NCBI RefSeq assembly: GCF_018402495.1
Contig: NZ_JAGYIU010000001.1
Span: 806,001 to 870,000 of the forward strand
Length of the DNA stretch: 64,000 nt
Reading direction: 5' to 3'
Origin: Pseudoalteromonas sp.
Lineage (GTDB): Bacteria > Pseudomonadota > Gammaproteobacteria > Enterobacterales > Alteromonadaceae
Of this stretch, positions 1 to 7,143 are shown piece after piece (positions within the stretch are counted from its first letter, which is position 1; each line of letters starts with the position of its first letter). The notes beneath the pieces were generated by a model. It was not told the DNA's origin, ran no database searches, and saw only the letters and a list, made by a program, of their open reading frames with translations. The position numbers and the translations under genes are program-made.

Positions 1-784
1 GTGCAATGAGTAGTCTAGAGCCTTGCTTACTTCCTCTGCCCACAGCTTCTAGTGCGCCCATGCCTAATTTTTTGATTTGTTCTGGTTCAAGAACAGTAAT
101 TTTTATGCCAAGCGATGTTAATTCTTTTGCGGCATTAACAAACTCAATAGGGGTCATTTCTGTGGCTACTTCAGTCGTTAAGTCTCTTGCTAAGAATACG
201 CCAGCCTGAATGCTTTCTAATTGTTTATAGTTTGCTTTAGTTTGTTTAGTGTTAGTTACATCAAATGTATAACTCACTGTTTGGGTATTTGGATTTTGTT
301 TATACTTTTCAAAACGGTGATCACGTAAGTTGGCGCCATGGGCAAAGTTAGCAGCAAGTAATGCATTGTTACTTACACCGATTACATCGTCAAAAGCTAC
401 ACTGGCTGTATCTACTTTAGCGGCAATTAATTTAGCGTGAATATTGCCGCCTAACTTTGCTGCTTTAGCTTTATCAAACTCCTTACTTATACCTGTACCT
501 ACAATTAAAACGCGGCTGTAGTTACTTTTACTTGGCGCAATAAGTTGTGCCACTTTGGCGTAATCGCCTGTAAAGTTTTCTATATCAATAACACGCTGTA
601 GCTGCCCATCTAACTGCTTATTGAGCGATTTAAATTGGCTGTTTTTACCATCTTGGCTGTAAAATACAACGAGGGTATTTGCGTTGTTGTCTACTTTAGA
701 AGAAAAATTAAAGTCTGCGGCTTGGGCATTCATGCACATACTCAGAGCAAGCGCGATTGAAGAGGCTTTTATAATACGTTTCAT
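1..784 (-). CDS. Exported leucyl aminopeptidase (M17 family), N-terminal part
   Basis: This leftward gene starts at ATG 784 and runs off the left edge, so only about 261 N-terminal residues are visible. They begin with a clear signal peptide (MKRIIKASSIALALS, then a cleavage-like ANAQA-type end at about residue 22). The rest matches the N-terminal macro-like domain and the linker of M17 leucine aminopeptidases, including RDLTTEVATEMTP and LGMGALEAVGRGS, which precede the metal-binding catalytic domain. M17 enzymes are hexameric two-metal exopeptidases that remove N-terminal residues. Most are cytosolic, so the signal peptide marks this as a periplasmic or secreted paralogue, probably for scavenging peptides. 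The metal ligands lie outside the window, so activity cannot be judged. The family call is firm; the cellular role is inferred. Confidence 0.85.
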   Translation of the reverse strand, partial: MKRIIKASSIALALSMCMNAQAADFNFSSKVDNNANTLVVFYSQDGKNSQFKSLNKQLDGQLQRVIDIENFTGDYAKVAQLIAPSKSNYSRVLIVGTGISKEFDKAKAAKLGGNIHAKLIAAKVDTASVAFDDVIGVSNNALLAANFAHGANLRDHRFEKYKQNPNTQTVSYTFDVTNTKQTKANYKQLESIQAGVFLARDLTTEVATEMTPIEFVNAAKELTSLGIKITVLEPEQIKKLGMGALEAVGRGSKQGSRLLIA

Positions 785-1020
785 TTTTTAACCTAAGAAT
801 AATATAAAGGTGTGTTTTACCTTATTTGGCCTACTGGGGTTAAGTAGGATACGGTGAATGCGCAAATTACAGCGATATATGTCTAAATCATTACTTAAAA
901 ATAATTTAACAGCTTATGAAGTTTATCAATGTATTGTTATTTTGAAGGTTTAATTAAACCAATCTGCACGTTACTATTTAACAAGACAATACTTATTTTA
1001 AATAACTTAGAGTACATACA

Positions 1021-2838
1021 TTGAAAGCTAAAGAAATTCGTAATTTTTATATTAACGAAGAGCAGTCTGTTTATTTGCTGTCACACCGTGATGCAAAAAA
1101 ACACCGCCAATGGCTTAATATTTGTATTAAACAGCTCACTTTGCTTGGGTATAAAAAGGTAGAAATGATTGGCTCAGGGGCATTTGGGTTTGTATTTGCA
1201 GGGGATGATGAACATGGCCTGCCTTGGGTGTTTAAGTTTTCTAGAATTACGCTCGCGCAAAGTGTACGTGATCGCCTTGAAGATGAAGCATATATGCTTT
1301 CGCAAATCAAAAATCCCTTAGTGCCAACATTTTATGGCTTTGAGCGAATAAAAAAGCAAGGTATTTTGATGATGGCGCGCGCCATTGGTGAAGACCTTGA
1401 AAAAGTGTCACTAAAGCAAGGGCGCTTACCAGCCGCAAAAATAATGAGCTTAGCGGTTAAATTAAGAAATGTGTTACTTGATTTACGTCGTCATAAAAAT
1501 GGTTTAAGCCCGCAGCCTATTGTACATGGTGATATTAAACCTTCTAACTTGGTGTGGGATGAAAATGAAAAGCAGCTTTCATTGGTTGACTGGGGGAGTT
1601 CAGTATATGCCCAAGTAGATGAACAGGGAAACCCAATTGCCAGTAATTTTATGGATTTAATGTCCGGCGATTTAAGTACCACTAACGCACGAATGGGTGA
1701 TGTTTATTTTATAGGTGATGCGCAAATGTCGGGTGAAAAGTCATCTCCTCGTTTTGATGAGCAGGGGGTTGCATCAACGCTATATGCACTTGCCTCAGCG
1801 CAGTCTTGCCGATTTGGTGCTCAGGCTATACCGGCCAGTAGTTTAATGTTACCTAAGGAGCTGGCAAACGTTATTGATGGCATGCTTTCAAAAGAACGGT
1901 TGGTTAGAGACAAAGCGGGTGACTATTTTATGCGTAACATAGAAACCATGGCAAAAGCGTATTTACCACAACTACCAAAGGCTGAAACTAAAGCGGCAAT
2001 TCCTTTTTGGTTTAGCCAAGACCCCGAACCCGAAACCGTAGTTTATAGCTCTAGAAAACAATTTTTACGCCAAGCCGACCATAAACAGCAATTACTCGAT
2101 GTAAACGATGCTCAGTTAGATAGGTATTATAAAGAGTTTTTATTTGATACAGGGGATACTGAAAAAGCGTTTTTAGCCTCTATTAGCCGTTTAGCTAAAT
2201 ATCCTGTAGTAGGAGGGCTCAGCTTTCATTGGAAAGATGAATCTTTGTATGTTGAATCGTCACTCATTATGCATGACGAGACCCTCGCAACCGCGTTTAC
2301 TGATGCGGTTAATAACACGGTGATGCTTGCCCAGGCTATTAGTCAAAAAGGCTTATTTAAGTGTTGTTTATTTGATGCCCGCAAAACAATTCAGTTAGAA
2401 CGTGATGGCACCGGTGCGTTTAAATTTAATCAATTACCAGAGCTTGATTATGAAGTGGTTAATGTAAAAGCCAGCGATGTGACGCGTCCGCATTCATATT
2501 TTGAAGATGGTAAAGACCCCGATGAGCAACTGCAACTGCCTAAAAAAGTCATTAAATGTGTATTTGAGCTAAATCAGATACATCATACCGGCTGTATCAT
2601 TTTTGAAGCGTTGCCAGATAGGATGAAAATTCACCATTACTACAGATTACTTGATGCCAGCAAAGAAGTAGAATTTAAACGTTTACTAAATAAGCTTATG
2701 CAATACGCGGTAAATATTACCGACGTGGGGGTGGCTGGCTTTATGAAGTTACCTTATAAAAATACTCGTGAATTTAGTTTATGTGAACAACAACCCAGCA
2801 ATTATTACCCTAAAAATCCAAAGCAACTACTTAATTAA
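1021..2838 (+). CDS. Serine/threonine protein kinase-like protein
   Basis: A 605-residue protein whose first 300 residues carry protein-kinase landmarks: a glycine-rich loop GSGAFG at 51-56, a probable ATP-binding lysine in VFKFS at about 72, the catalytic loop HGDIKPSN at 169-176 (HGD instead of HRD, as in many atypical bacterial kinases), and DWG at 190-192 in place of DFG. Residues 300-605 match nothing I recognise, and no membrane segment is evident. The start is a TTG; the next Met is residue 49, only just ahead of the glycine loop, so the longer N-terminus is likely real. A DUF3859 gene follows 58 bp downstream on the same strand and may be co-transcribed. Substrate and function are unknown; phosphotransfer is inferred from the motifs. 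Confidence 0.8.
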   Translation: MKAKEIRNFYINEEQSVYLLSHRDAKKHRQWLNICIKQLTLLGYKKVEMIGSGAFGFVFAGDDEHGLPWVFKFSRITLAQSVRDRLEDEAYMLSQIKNPLVPTFYGFERIKKQGILMMARAIGEDLEKVSLKQGRLPAAKIMSLAVKLRNVLLDLRRHKNGLSPQPIVHGDIKPSNLVWDENEKQLSLVDWGSSVYAQVDEQGNPIASNFMDLMSGDLSTTNARMGDVYFIGDAQMSGEKSSPRFDEQGVASTLYALASAQSCRFGAQAIPASSLMLPKELANVIDGMLSKERLVRDKAGDYFMRNIETMAKAYLPQLPKAETKAAIPFWFSQDPEPETVVYSSRKQFLRQADHKQQLLDVNDAQLDRYYKEFLFDTGDTEKAFLASISRLAKYPVVGGLSFHWKDESLYVESSLIMHDETLATAFTDAVNNTVMLAQAISQKGLFKCCLFDARKTIQLERDGTGAFKFNQLPELDYEVVNVKASDVTRPHSYFEDGKDPDEQLQLPKKVIKCVFELNQIHHTGCIIFEALPDRMKIHHYYRLLDASKEVEFKRLLNKLMQYAVNITDVGVAGFMKLPYKNTREFSLCEQQPSNYYPKNPKQLLN

Positions 2839-2896
2839 TAAACCGCTCGCTTAAGCTGGTGGTTTAAAAATTGAAAGTACAAAAATAGAAAGTTCA

Positions 2897-3328
2897 ATGG
2901 CAAAATCTAAACCACAAATTACATTACAAAGTTTCGGCATATATAGTCACTGGGACAAAGACAGTAAATCATTACCGCAAATTACTCAATTCACTACGCA
3001 AGTCAAAGCAGAACTTGATGTAGAATTTGGTCTGATAGTTAATATTAAAAAAGCCAAAGGCGAAAAACTACATTTCTGTATTTACCACCCAGGTATTATA
3101 GATACCAATGGCGAAGTGATGCTGCCTTTTGAGGGCACTGTATATGTTAAAGATAACGACTGGTCGTTTTATTTAGGCGATACGGTATGGGAGCCTATTG
3201 AGGATAAAATAGGTGACTGGCGTATGACCCTATCTTTAGCGGGGAAAGTCATTGCGGATAAAACATTTAATCTTATTAATGAAAAAACTAAAACTGAAGA
3301 CGACTTTTGGAAATACCGCGGTTATTAA
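2897..3328 (+). CDS. DUF3859-like protein
   Basis: A 143-residue soluble protein with no signal peptide or membrane segment. It has the FGIYSHW opening and the alternating beta-strand, aromatic-rich look (HFCIYHPGI, DNDWSFYLGD, GDWRMTLSLAGK) that I associate with DUF3859, a family without assigned function. It starts with ATG 2897 and lies 58 bp after the kinase-like gene on the same strand, so the two may form a small unit. The next gene is convergent. The biochemical role is unknown, and the family assignment is from memory rather than a search. A ligand-binding or immunoglobulin-like fold would fit the strand pattern, but this is speculation. Confidence 0.65.
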   Translation: MAKSKPQITLQSFGIYSHWDKDSKSLPQITQFTTQVKAELDVEFGLIVNIKKAKGEKLHFCIYHPGIIDTNGEVMLPFEGTVYVKDNDWSFYLGDTVWEPIEDKIGDWRMTLSLAGKVIADKTFNLINEKTKTEDDFWKYRGY

Positions 3329-3348
3329 TTACTACAGTTTGCAGTAAC

Positions 3349-3379
3349 GCAAGAGCTAACGTTTAATGTTAACTCTTGC
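3349..3379. terminator. Hairpin between convergent genes
   Basis: GCAAGAGCTAAC at 3349-3360 pairs with GTTAACTCTTGC at 3368-3379, twelve positions with one mismatch around a 7-nt loop. It sits exactly between the DUF3859 gene and the convergent VF530 gene. There is no strong T-run on either side, so termination is plausible but not certain. Confidence 0.4.
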
Positions 3380-3391
3380 CTAAAATACGTA

Positions 3392-3808
3392 TTAGTTACC
3401 CCACGGGTTACTTGAATTTGAACGTTGCTTACGGGTACGCGCACGTTGTTTTGCTGCTTTTTTTTCTTGAATACGTTTTGCATCAGAAAAGCTTAATTCG
3501 CATGGCTCACCTGGCTTATCACCTTCAGGGATAATACGGTCGCGGGGTGGCAATTCGTATTGCACGTCATCTGGGCGTGGTAAGTTTTTAAGGCGGTACA
3601 AATAGAAATTATCTACTTTTTGCTGTGCCCACTCGGTTTTACGTAAAAACTTAACCGCAGACTTAATATCAGGATTATTTTTAAAGCAGTTGAGTTGTAA
3701 GTAGGCATGTAGGAGTTCCCACCCATATTGTTCAACCAGTTCTTCAACCACTTGCTCTAATTTAACGCCTTGCAGTGGGTTATTACTGAAAAGTTCTTGG
3801 TTGCTCAT
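3392..3808 (-). CDS. VF530 family (DUF2132) DNA-binding-like protein
   Basis: A 138-residue protein. Residues 10-70 match the VF530/DUF2132 family closely (NNPLQGVKLEQVVEEL, YGWELLHAYL, IKSAVKFLRKTEWAQQKVD). This small helical domain from Vibrio is annotated as double-stranded-DNA-binding. The C-terminal 60 residues are an extension rich in Lys and Arg (AKRIQEKKAAKQRARTRKQR) that suits nucleic-acid binding. The start is ATG 3808, 72 bp upstream of the acuI stop on the same strand. The in vivo role of the family is not known. The domain call is good; DNA binding here is inferred from the family and the basic tail. Confidence 0.75.
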   Translation of the reverse strand: MSNQELFSNNPLQGVKLEQVVEELVEQYGWELLHAYLQLNCFKNNPDIKSAVKFLRKTEWAQQKVDNFYLYRLKNLPRPDDVQYELPPRDRIIPEGDKPGEPCELSFSDAKRIQEKKAAKQRARTRKQRSNSSNPWGN

Positions 3809-3880
3809 AGGTGTTCTCTCGTTATTAAAAAATCAGCGAACATTATAAATTTAATAACGAGAGTTTAGTAGCAAAAATGC

Positions 3881-4873
3881 TTAACTTTGACAATTAACCA
3901 CTACACGACCACGAATTTGGCCTTGCATTAGTTGCTCGGCGCTTTCAATGACTTGATCAAGATTTATTTCAGTTGAAATTTTATCCAAGTAATCGGCATT
4001 AACTAATGAAGCTAAACGATCCCATGCTTCAACACGATCTGCTTTAGGGCGCATAACGCTATCAATACCCATTAAAGATATACCACGTAAAATAAACGGT
4101 GCCACAGAGGCCGGTAAGTCCATACCTTGTGCTAAACCACAAGCAGTAACGACACCCCCATATTTAAGTGAAGCACAAATATTTGTAAGTGTGTGACTAC
4201 CCACAGAATCAATAGCTGCAGCAAAGCGTTCTTTTTGCAGAGGTTTACCTGGGTTAGAAAACTCATTTCTATCAATTACGTTTGTTGCACCTAATGATTT
4301 TAAATAGTCAGCTTGCCCAATACGACCCGTTGCAGCGGTGACTTGATAACCTAGCTGGCTTAGTAAATAAATAGCAAAACTGCCTACGCCACCATTAGCA
4401 CCGGTCACTAAAATTTCACCTGACTCGGGAGTAACGCCTTGCTTTTCTAGTGCAATAACACTGAGCATTGCCGTATAACCGGCAGTACCAATTTGCATAG
4501 CTTGTTTAGGTGATAAGTTAGCGGGTAGGGGAATTAACCAATCACTGCTCAGTGCCGCTTTTTGAGATAAGCCACCCCAGTGTTTTTCGCCAACACCAAA
4601 ACCATTTAATATAACGTTGTCGCCACTTTTAAATTCAGCACTGTCGCTGCTGGTAACTGTTCCCACTAAATCAATCCCCGGAACCATAGGAAAGCTACGT
4701 ACAACTGGGCCTTTACCCGTAATTGCTAAACCATCTTTATAATTTAAGGTACTGTAAAGCACATCAATTAATACATTTTCGTTTGGCAGATCGTCACTGT
4801 TTATAGTGCTCAGGGCTGCAGTGTAGTTCTCGTCTTGCTTATCTATAACAATAGCTTTGATAGAATTGCTCAT
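3881..4873 (-). CDS. acuI: Acrylyl-CoA reductase-type MDR oxidoreductase (AcuI/YhdH)
   Basis: A 330-residue zinc-free medium-chain dehydrogenase/reductase. The GroES-like N-terminal half has LNYKDGLAITGKGPV and PMVPGIDLVGTV, and the Rossmann motif is GANGGVGSFA followed by a basic ATGR segment that favours NADPH. AcuI/YhdH proteins (about 325 residues) reduce acrylyl-CoA to propionyl-CoA and protect cells from toxic acrylate, which in marine bacteria comes from DMSP breakdown. No DMSP lyase gene is in this window, so the natural substrate could be another enone. A palindromic operator at 4886-4900 lies just upstream of the AAGGAAA ribosome site and is shared with the TetR gene upstream. This points to induction by an electrophile. 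The family call is strong; the substrate is inferred. Confidence 0.88.
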   Translation of the reverse strand: MSNSIKAIVIDKQDENYTAALSTINSDDLPNENVLIDVLYSTLNYKDGLAITGKGPVVRSFPMVPGIDLVGTVTSSDSAEFKSGDNVILNGFGVGEKHWGGLSQKAALSSDWLIPLPANLSPKQAMQIGTAGYTAMLSVIALEKQGVTPESGEILVTGANGGVGSFAIYLLSQLGYQVTAATGRIGQADYLKSLGATNVIDRNEFSNPGKPLQKERFAAAIDSVGSHTLTNICASLKYGGVVTACGLAQGMDLPASVAPFILRGISLMGIDSVMRPKADRVEAWDRLASLVNADYLDKISTEINLDQVIESAEQLMQGQIRGRVVVNCQS

Positions 4874-4885
4874 TAGATTTCCTTT

Positions 4886-4900
4886 TAGACCGATCGTCTT
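4886..4900. promoter_or_regulatory. TetR-type operator upstream of acuI
   Basis: TAGACCGATCGTCTT, centred on the palindrome CGATCG, lies 13 bp before the acuI ATG and directly upstream of its ribosome-binding site. Its left half is identical to the site upstream of the nearby TetR gene (5834-5849). It resembles the TAGACC-N4-GGTCTA form I recall for E. coli NemR sites. Binding is inferred from the shared sequence and position. Confidence 0.7.
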
Positions 4901-4928
4901 TAAATCAATAGTAAAAAATGCATTAACA

Positions 4929-5194
4929 AGGGTCTGATGACCTTGGTAGATTAAAATTTGTTCAAACTAGGGGCGGTTTAATTGCGGCGCGAGGTTTGTA
5001 ACTTAGTGGGCTAAGTCAAAACCGAGCAACAAAGAGTAAATCGCCCCTAGGCAGAACCCAAAGGGCAGCGCCTGTTTGGCATTGATGCTGCGTTATCGCC
5101 TATTTATGGGGAATAACCACACCACATAGGCTCTGCCTTGCCTAAATACCAAACTGACTGCTGCAAATTTAACCTTGAAAGATCAACAGACCCT
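4929..5194. repeat. MITE-like intergenic element with imperfect terminal inverted repeats
   Basis: A 266-bp non-coding element. Its left end starts AGGGTCTGATGACCTT, and the reverse complement of its right end starts AGGGTCTGTTGATCTT; similarity continues to a TTAAA/TTTG block, giving roughly 33-bp imperfect terminal repeats. Inside are nested hairpins: 4967-4980 with 5037-5050 (13 of 14 pairs around AGGGGCG), ACTTAG/CTAAGT at 5001-5016, and GCCTAT/ATAGGC near 5098-5133. Its base composition is richer in G+C than the flanks. No target duplication is obvious. The right end overlaps the last codons of the TetR gene. No transposase is encoded, so it would be a non-autonomous repeat. I recall similar sequence being common in Pseudoalteromonas genomes, but no second copy is in this window. 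Confidence 0.65.
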
Positions 5195-5824
5195 AAGTAA
5201 TGCGCGTAAAAACATTTCTGTGTATAAAGTAAGTGGCTTACTTGATTGGGTTAGTTTAGCTCGCATTACTGCGCCTTCCCAACCCACCCAAAAATATTCA
5301 CTCATTTGTTCGGTATTAATGTGTGGATTAATAGTTTGTTGCTGCTGGGCTAAATCTAAACATCGTTTTAATTGTTGTTGCCAAGCTATGTAGCTTTGCA
5401 TTAAACGGGTTTTAAAATCGTCACTTAAATGATTAAGTTCTTGATTTAAGTTACCCACCAAGCACCCGTGTTTGTAATCATACTTTTGCATTCCAGCAAT
5501 TGCGCTTTGTGTGAAATTAACAATGCGCTCAAGTGCGGGGACTTCAGATTGCTCTAGGTAAAACTTAAGTTTATTTATAAAAAAATCGTCGTAGGCATCA
5601 ACAAGCGCCAAGCCATAGGCTTCTTTACTTTTAAAGTAATGATAAAAGGAGCCTTTTGGTACTTTTGCTTTTTTTAATATGGTGTCTAGCCCTGTGGCAC
5701 TAAAGCCAAACTCGGTTAAGGTTTCTAAACCCACGCGAATGAGCAACGCTTTTGTATCTGCGTTGTCTCTGGCTATTTTGGGTGGACGCCCGCGTCGATT
5801 TGTAATTGCTGGTGTTTTGTTCAT
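5183..5824 (-). CDS. TetR-family repressor, NemR/AcuR-like
   Basis: A 213-residue TetR regulator. The helix-turn-helix includes FSATGLDTILKKAKVPKGSF and YHYFKSKEAYG at about 42-71, preceded by a basic RRGRPPK arm. The ligand domain resembles E. coli NemR: Cys121 (HGCLVGNL) and Lys190 (MRAKLTQS) fall at the positions of NemR Cys106 and Lys175, the pair reported to sense hypochlorite and electrophiles. The alignment is from memory. A palindrome at 5834-5849, 10 bp before the ATG, implies autoregulation, and a related site precedes acuI. The last three codons and the TGA stop lie inside the adjacent repeat element, so the C-terminus has been rewritten by that insertion. Likely target: repression of acuI until a reactive carbonyl or acrylate appears (inference). 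Confidence 0.85.
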   Translation of the reverse strand: MNKTPAITNRRGRPPKIARDNADTKALLIRVGLETLTEFGFSATGLDTILKKAKVPKGSFYHYFKSKEAYGLALVDAYDDFFINKLKFYLEQSEVPALERIVNFTQSAIAGMQKYDYKHGCLVGNLNQELNHLSDDFKTRLMQSYIAWQQQLKRCLDLAQQQQTINPHINTEQMSEYFWVGWEGAVMRAKLTQSSKPLTLYTEMFLRALLRVC

Positions 5825-5833
5825 GCTTTATAT

Positions 5834-5849
5834 TAGACCGATCGGTTTT
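5834..5849. promoter_or_regulatory. TetR-type operator upstream of the NemR-like gene
   Basis: TAGACCGATCGGTTTT contains the perfect 10-bp palindrome ACCGATCGGT (5837-5846) and sits 10 bp upstream of the repressor start. It shares TAGACCGATCG with the acuI-proximal site, so both promoters are likely controlled by the same repressor. The arrangement is seen in sequence; binding is inferred. Confidence 0.72.
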
Positions 5850-6198
5850 AATTAATCAAGCCTTTATTTGGAATGTTTTTAAAACAGCTATCCCGTTCAT
5901 TTTTCGATTACAAATTAATTGGGAACTTAAGAGTATATTGTTAGTCACAAATATGACACTTAAGTGTTTTTGAACCGATGTATCGGAACATTTTAATAAA
6001 GTTAAATAGGTTAAGGTTGACTAAGTGAGGGCAATAAAATTATTTTTAAATTAATTTATCATTGCATCAGCAGCTTAGTTAAAGTCAAACAAATTAATTG
6101 TATTTTGTATTTGAATTAAACATTTTTGTTGGCTATTTATTAAATGTAGATGAACTTAATGCTACAAAAATATAAATATAAAGGTGAGGATTTTACCG
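5850..6198. other. AT-rich intergenic region ahead of rmf
   Basis: About 350 bp without a credible gene. It separates the divergent TetR and rmf genes and must hold the rmf promoter. I see AT-rich tracts but no convincing operator beyond the TetR palindrome, and no riboswitch-like structure. The strong ribosome site AGGTGAGGA sits at its right end. Confidence 0.5.
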
Positions 6199-6369
6199 AT
6201 GAAGAGACAGAAAAGAGATCGTTTAGAAAGAGCTCATTCTCAAGGTTTTAAAGCTGGTTTAGCTGGTCGCTCAAAAGAGCACTGCCCTTATCAACAAGTT
6301 GATCCTAAGTCTGAGTGGCTTGGTGGTTGGCGCGAGGCAATAGAAAATCGCAATATGTATAAAACATAA
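6199..6369 (+). CDS. rmf: Ribosome modulation factor RMF
   Basis: A 56-residue basic protein starting MKRQKRDRLERAH, with RGYQAG-like SQGFKAGLAGRSKEHCPYQ and the WLGGWREA signature, nearly collinear with E. coli RMF (55 residues). RMF binds the 30S subunit near the anti-Shine-Dalgarno region and dimerises 70S ribosomes into inactive 90S/100S particles in stationary phase. An in-frame GTG at 6184 would add five residues, but the strong AGGTGAGGA ribosome site (6183-6191 area) is correctly spaced for ATG 6199, and homologues start at MKRQKR. It is monocistronic and closed by a strong terminator. Regulation by growth arrest or ppGpp is known in E. coli, not shown here. Confidence 0.97.
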   Translation: MKRQKRDRLERAHSQGFKAGLAGRSKEHCPYQQVDPKSEWLGGWREAIENRNMYKT

Positions 6370-6390
6370 ACTAACAACGAATTTAAGCAA

Positions 6391-6416
6391 AAAAGCCTCT
6401 AGTTAGAGGCTTTTTT
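6391..6416 (+). terminator. Rho-independent terminator of rmf
   Basis: AAAAGCCTCT, a short AGTT-type loop, then AGAGGCTTTTTT forms a compact hairpin ending in a T-run, 22 bp after the rmf stop. The A-tract on the other side means it may also serve the convergent fabA gene, whose stop is at 6433. Confidence 0.85.
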
Positions 6417-6432
6417 GTTGCGTGCGTTAAAA

Positions 6433-6948
6433 TTAAAACGCGCTAGTGTCTTGGAATAAGCCCACTTTTAAATCTTTTGCTTCGTATATAACGCGGCCGT
6501 CTACTTCGACAGTGCCATCAGCCATACCCATAAACAACTTACGTTTAATAACGCGTTTCATATCAAGACGGTAAGTTACTTTTTTTGCCGTTGGTAGGAT
6601 TTGGCCAGTAAATTTTACTTCGCCTACACCTAATGCGCGGCCTAGACCAGGGCCACCAGACCAGCCTAAGAAAAAGCCAACTAGTTGCCACATGGCATCT
6701 AAACCCAAACAACCTGGCATAACGGGGTCGCCTTTAAAATGACAGTCAAAAAACCAAAGGCTAGGGTCAATATCTAGCTCAGCAATAATTTGGCCTTTAC
6801 CGTGCTCACCACCATCATCGGTGATAGAGATGATACGATCCATCATTAACATGTTGTCACTTGGTAAACGACAATTGCCTTCACCAAACATTTCACCTTG
6901 ACCACAAAGGATCAAATCTTCTTTTGTATAGCTATTTTTAGGTTCCAT
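6433..6948 (-). CDS. fabA: 3-hydroxydecanoyl-ACP dehydratase/isomerase FabA
   Basis: A 171-residue hotdog-fold enzyme, collinear with E. coli FabA (172 residues). The catalytic His70 ([15 protein letters not shown]) and Asp84 (LGLDAMWQL) fall exactly where expected. FabA dehydrates 3-hydroxydecanoyl-ACP and isomerises trans-2- to cis-3-decenoyl-ACP, introducing the double bond of unsaturated fatty acids; it works with FabB in the cytosol. It is monocistronic and convergent with rmf. A perfect 18-bp palindrome 37 bp upstream of the ATG matches the FabR operator type, so repression according to the unsaturated/saturated acyl balance is likely. No fabR or fabB gene is in the window. The identification is secure. 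Confidence 0.97.
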   Translation of the reverse strand: MEPKNSYTKEDLILCGQGEMFGEGNCRLPSDNMLMMDRIISITDDGGEHGKGQIIAELDIDPSLWFFDCHFKGDPVMPGCLGLDAMWQLVGFFLGWSGGPGLGRALGVGEVKFTGQILPTAKKVTYRLDMKRVIKRKLFMGMADGTVEVDGRVIYEAKDLKVGLFQDTSAF

Positions 6949-6985
6949 AACACTTTATCTTTGCTTAGAAATTACCCCGTACTCT

Positions 6986-7003
6986 AGCGTACACTTGTAC
7001 GCT
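6986..7003. promoter_or_regulatory. FabR-type operator of fabA
   Basis: AGCGTACA-CT-TGTACGCT is a perfect palindrome with 8-bp arms located 37 bp upstream of the fabA ATG. It matches the core of the E. coli FabR site (AGCGTACA with a TGTTCGCT-like second half) and is more symmetrical. FabR represses fabA and fabB when unsaturated acyl thioesters are abundant. The binding protein is inferred by similarity of the site and target. Confidence 0.82.
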
Positions 7004-7143
7004 AAACAACTCGGAGCAGTTAAAAAATGGTTTAAATATAGCCAATCAGTCAATGCAACTGATTTTAGTATGATTAAACCGCGCAATTACTAACAGAAAT
7101 CATTATAATTAGGGCTGACTTTTAATCAGTTTAAAGGAAATTT

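Noticed and set aside
5037..5133. Repeat element considered as a structured ncRNA or riboswitch
   Set aside because: The hairpins lie inside terminal inverted repeats, and the composition suits a mobile repeat; no known riboswitch pattern was recognised.
5175..5393. 72-codon rightward frame over the repressor C-terminus
   Set aside because: It lies on the opposite strand of the TetR gene and the repeat element, and its product looks like a shadow of the repressor sequence.
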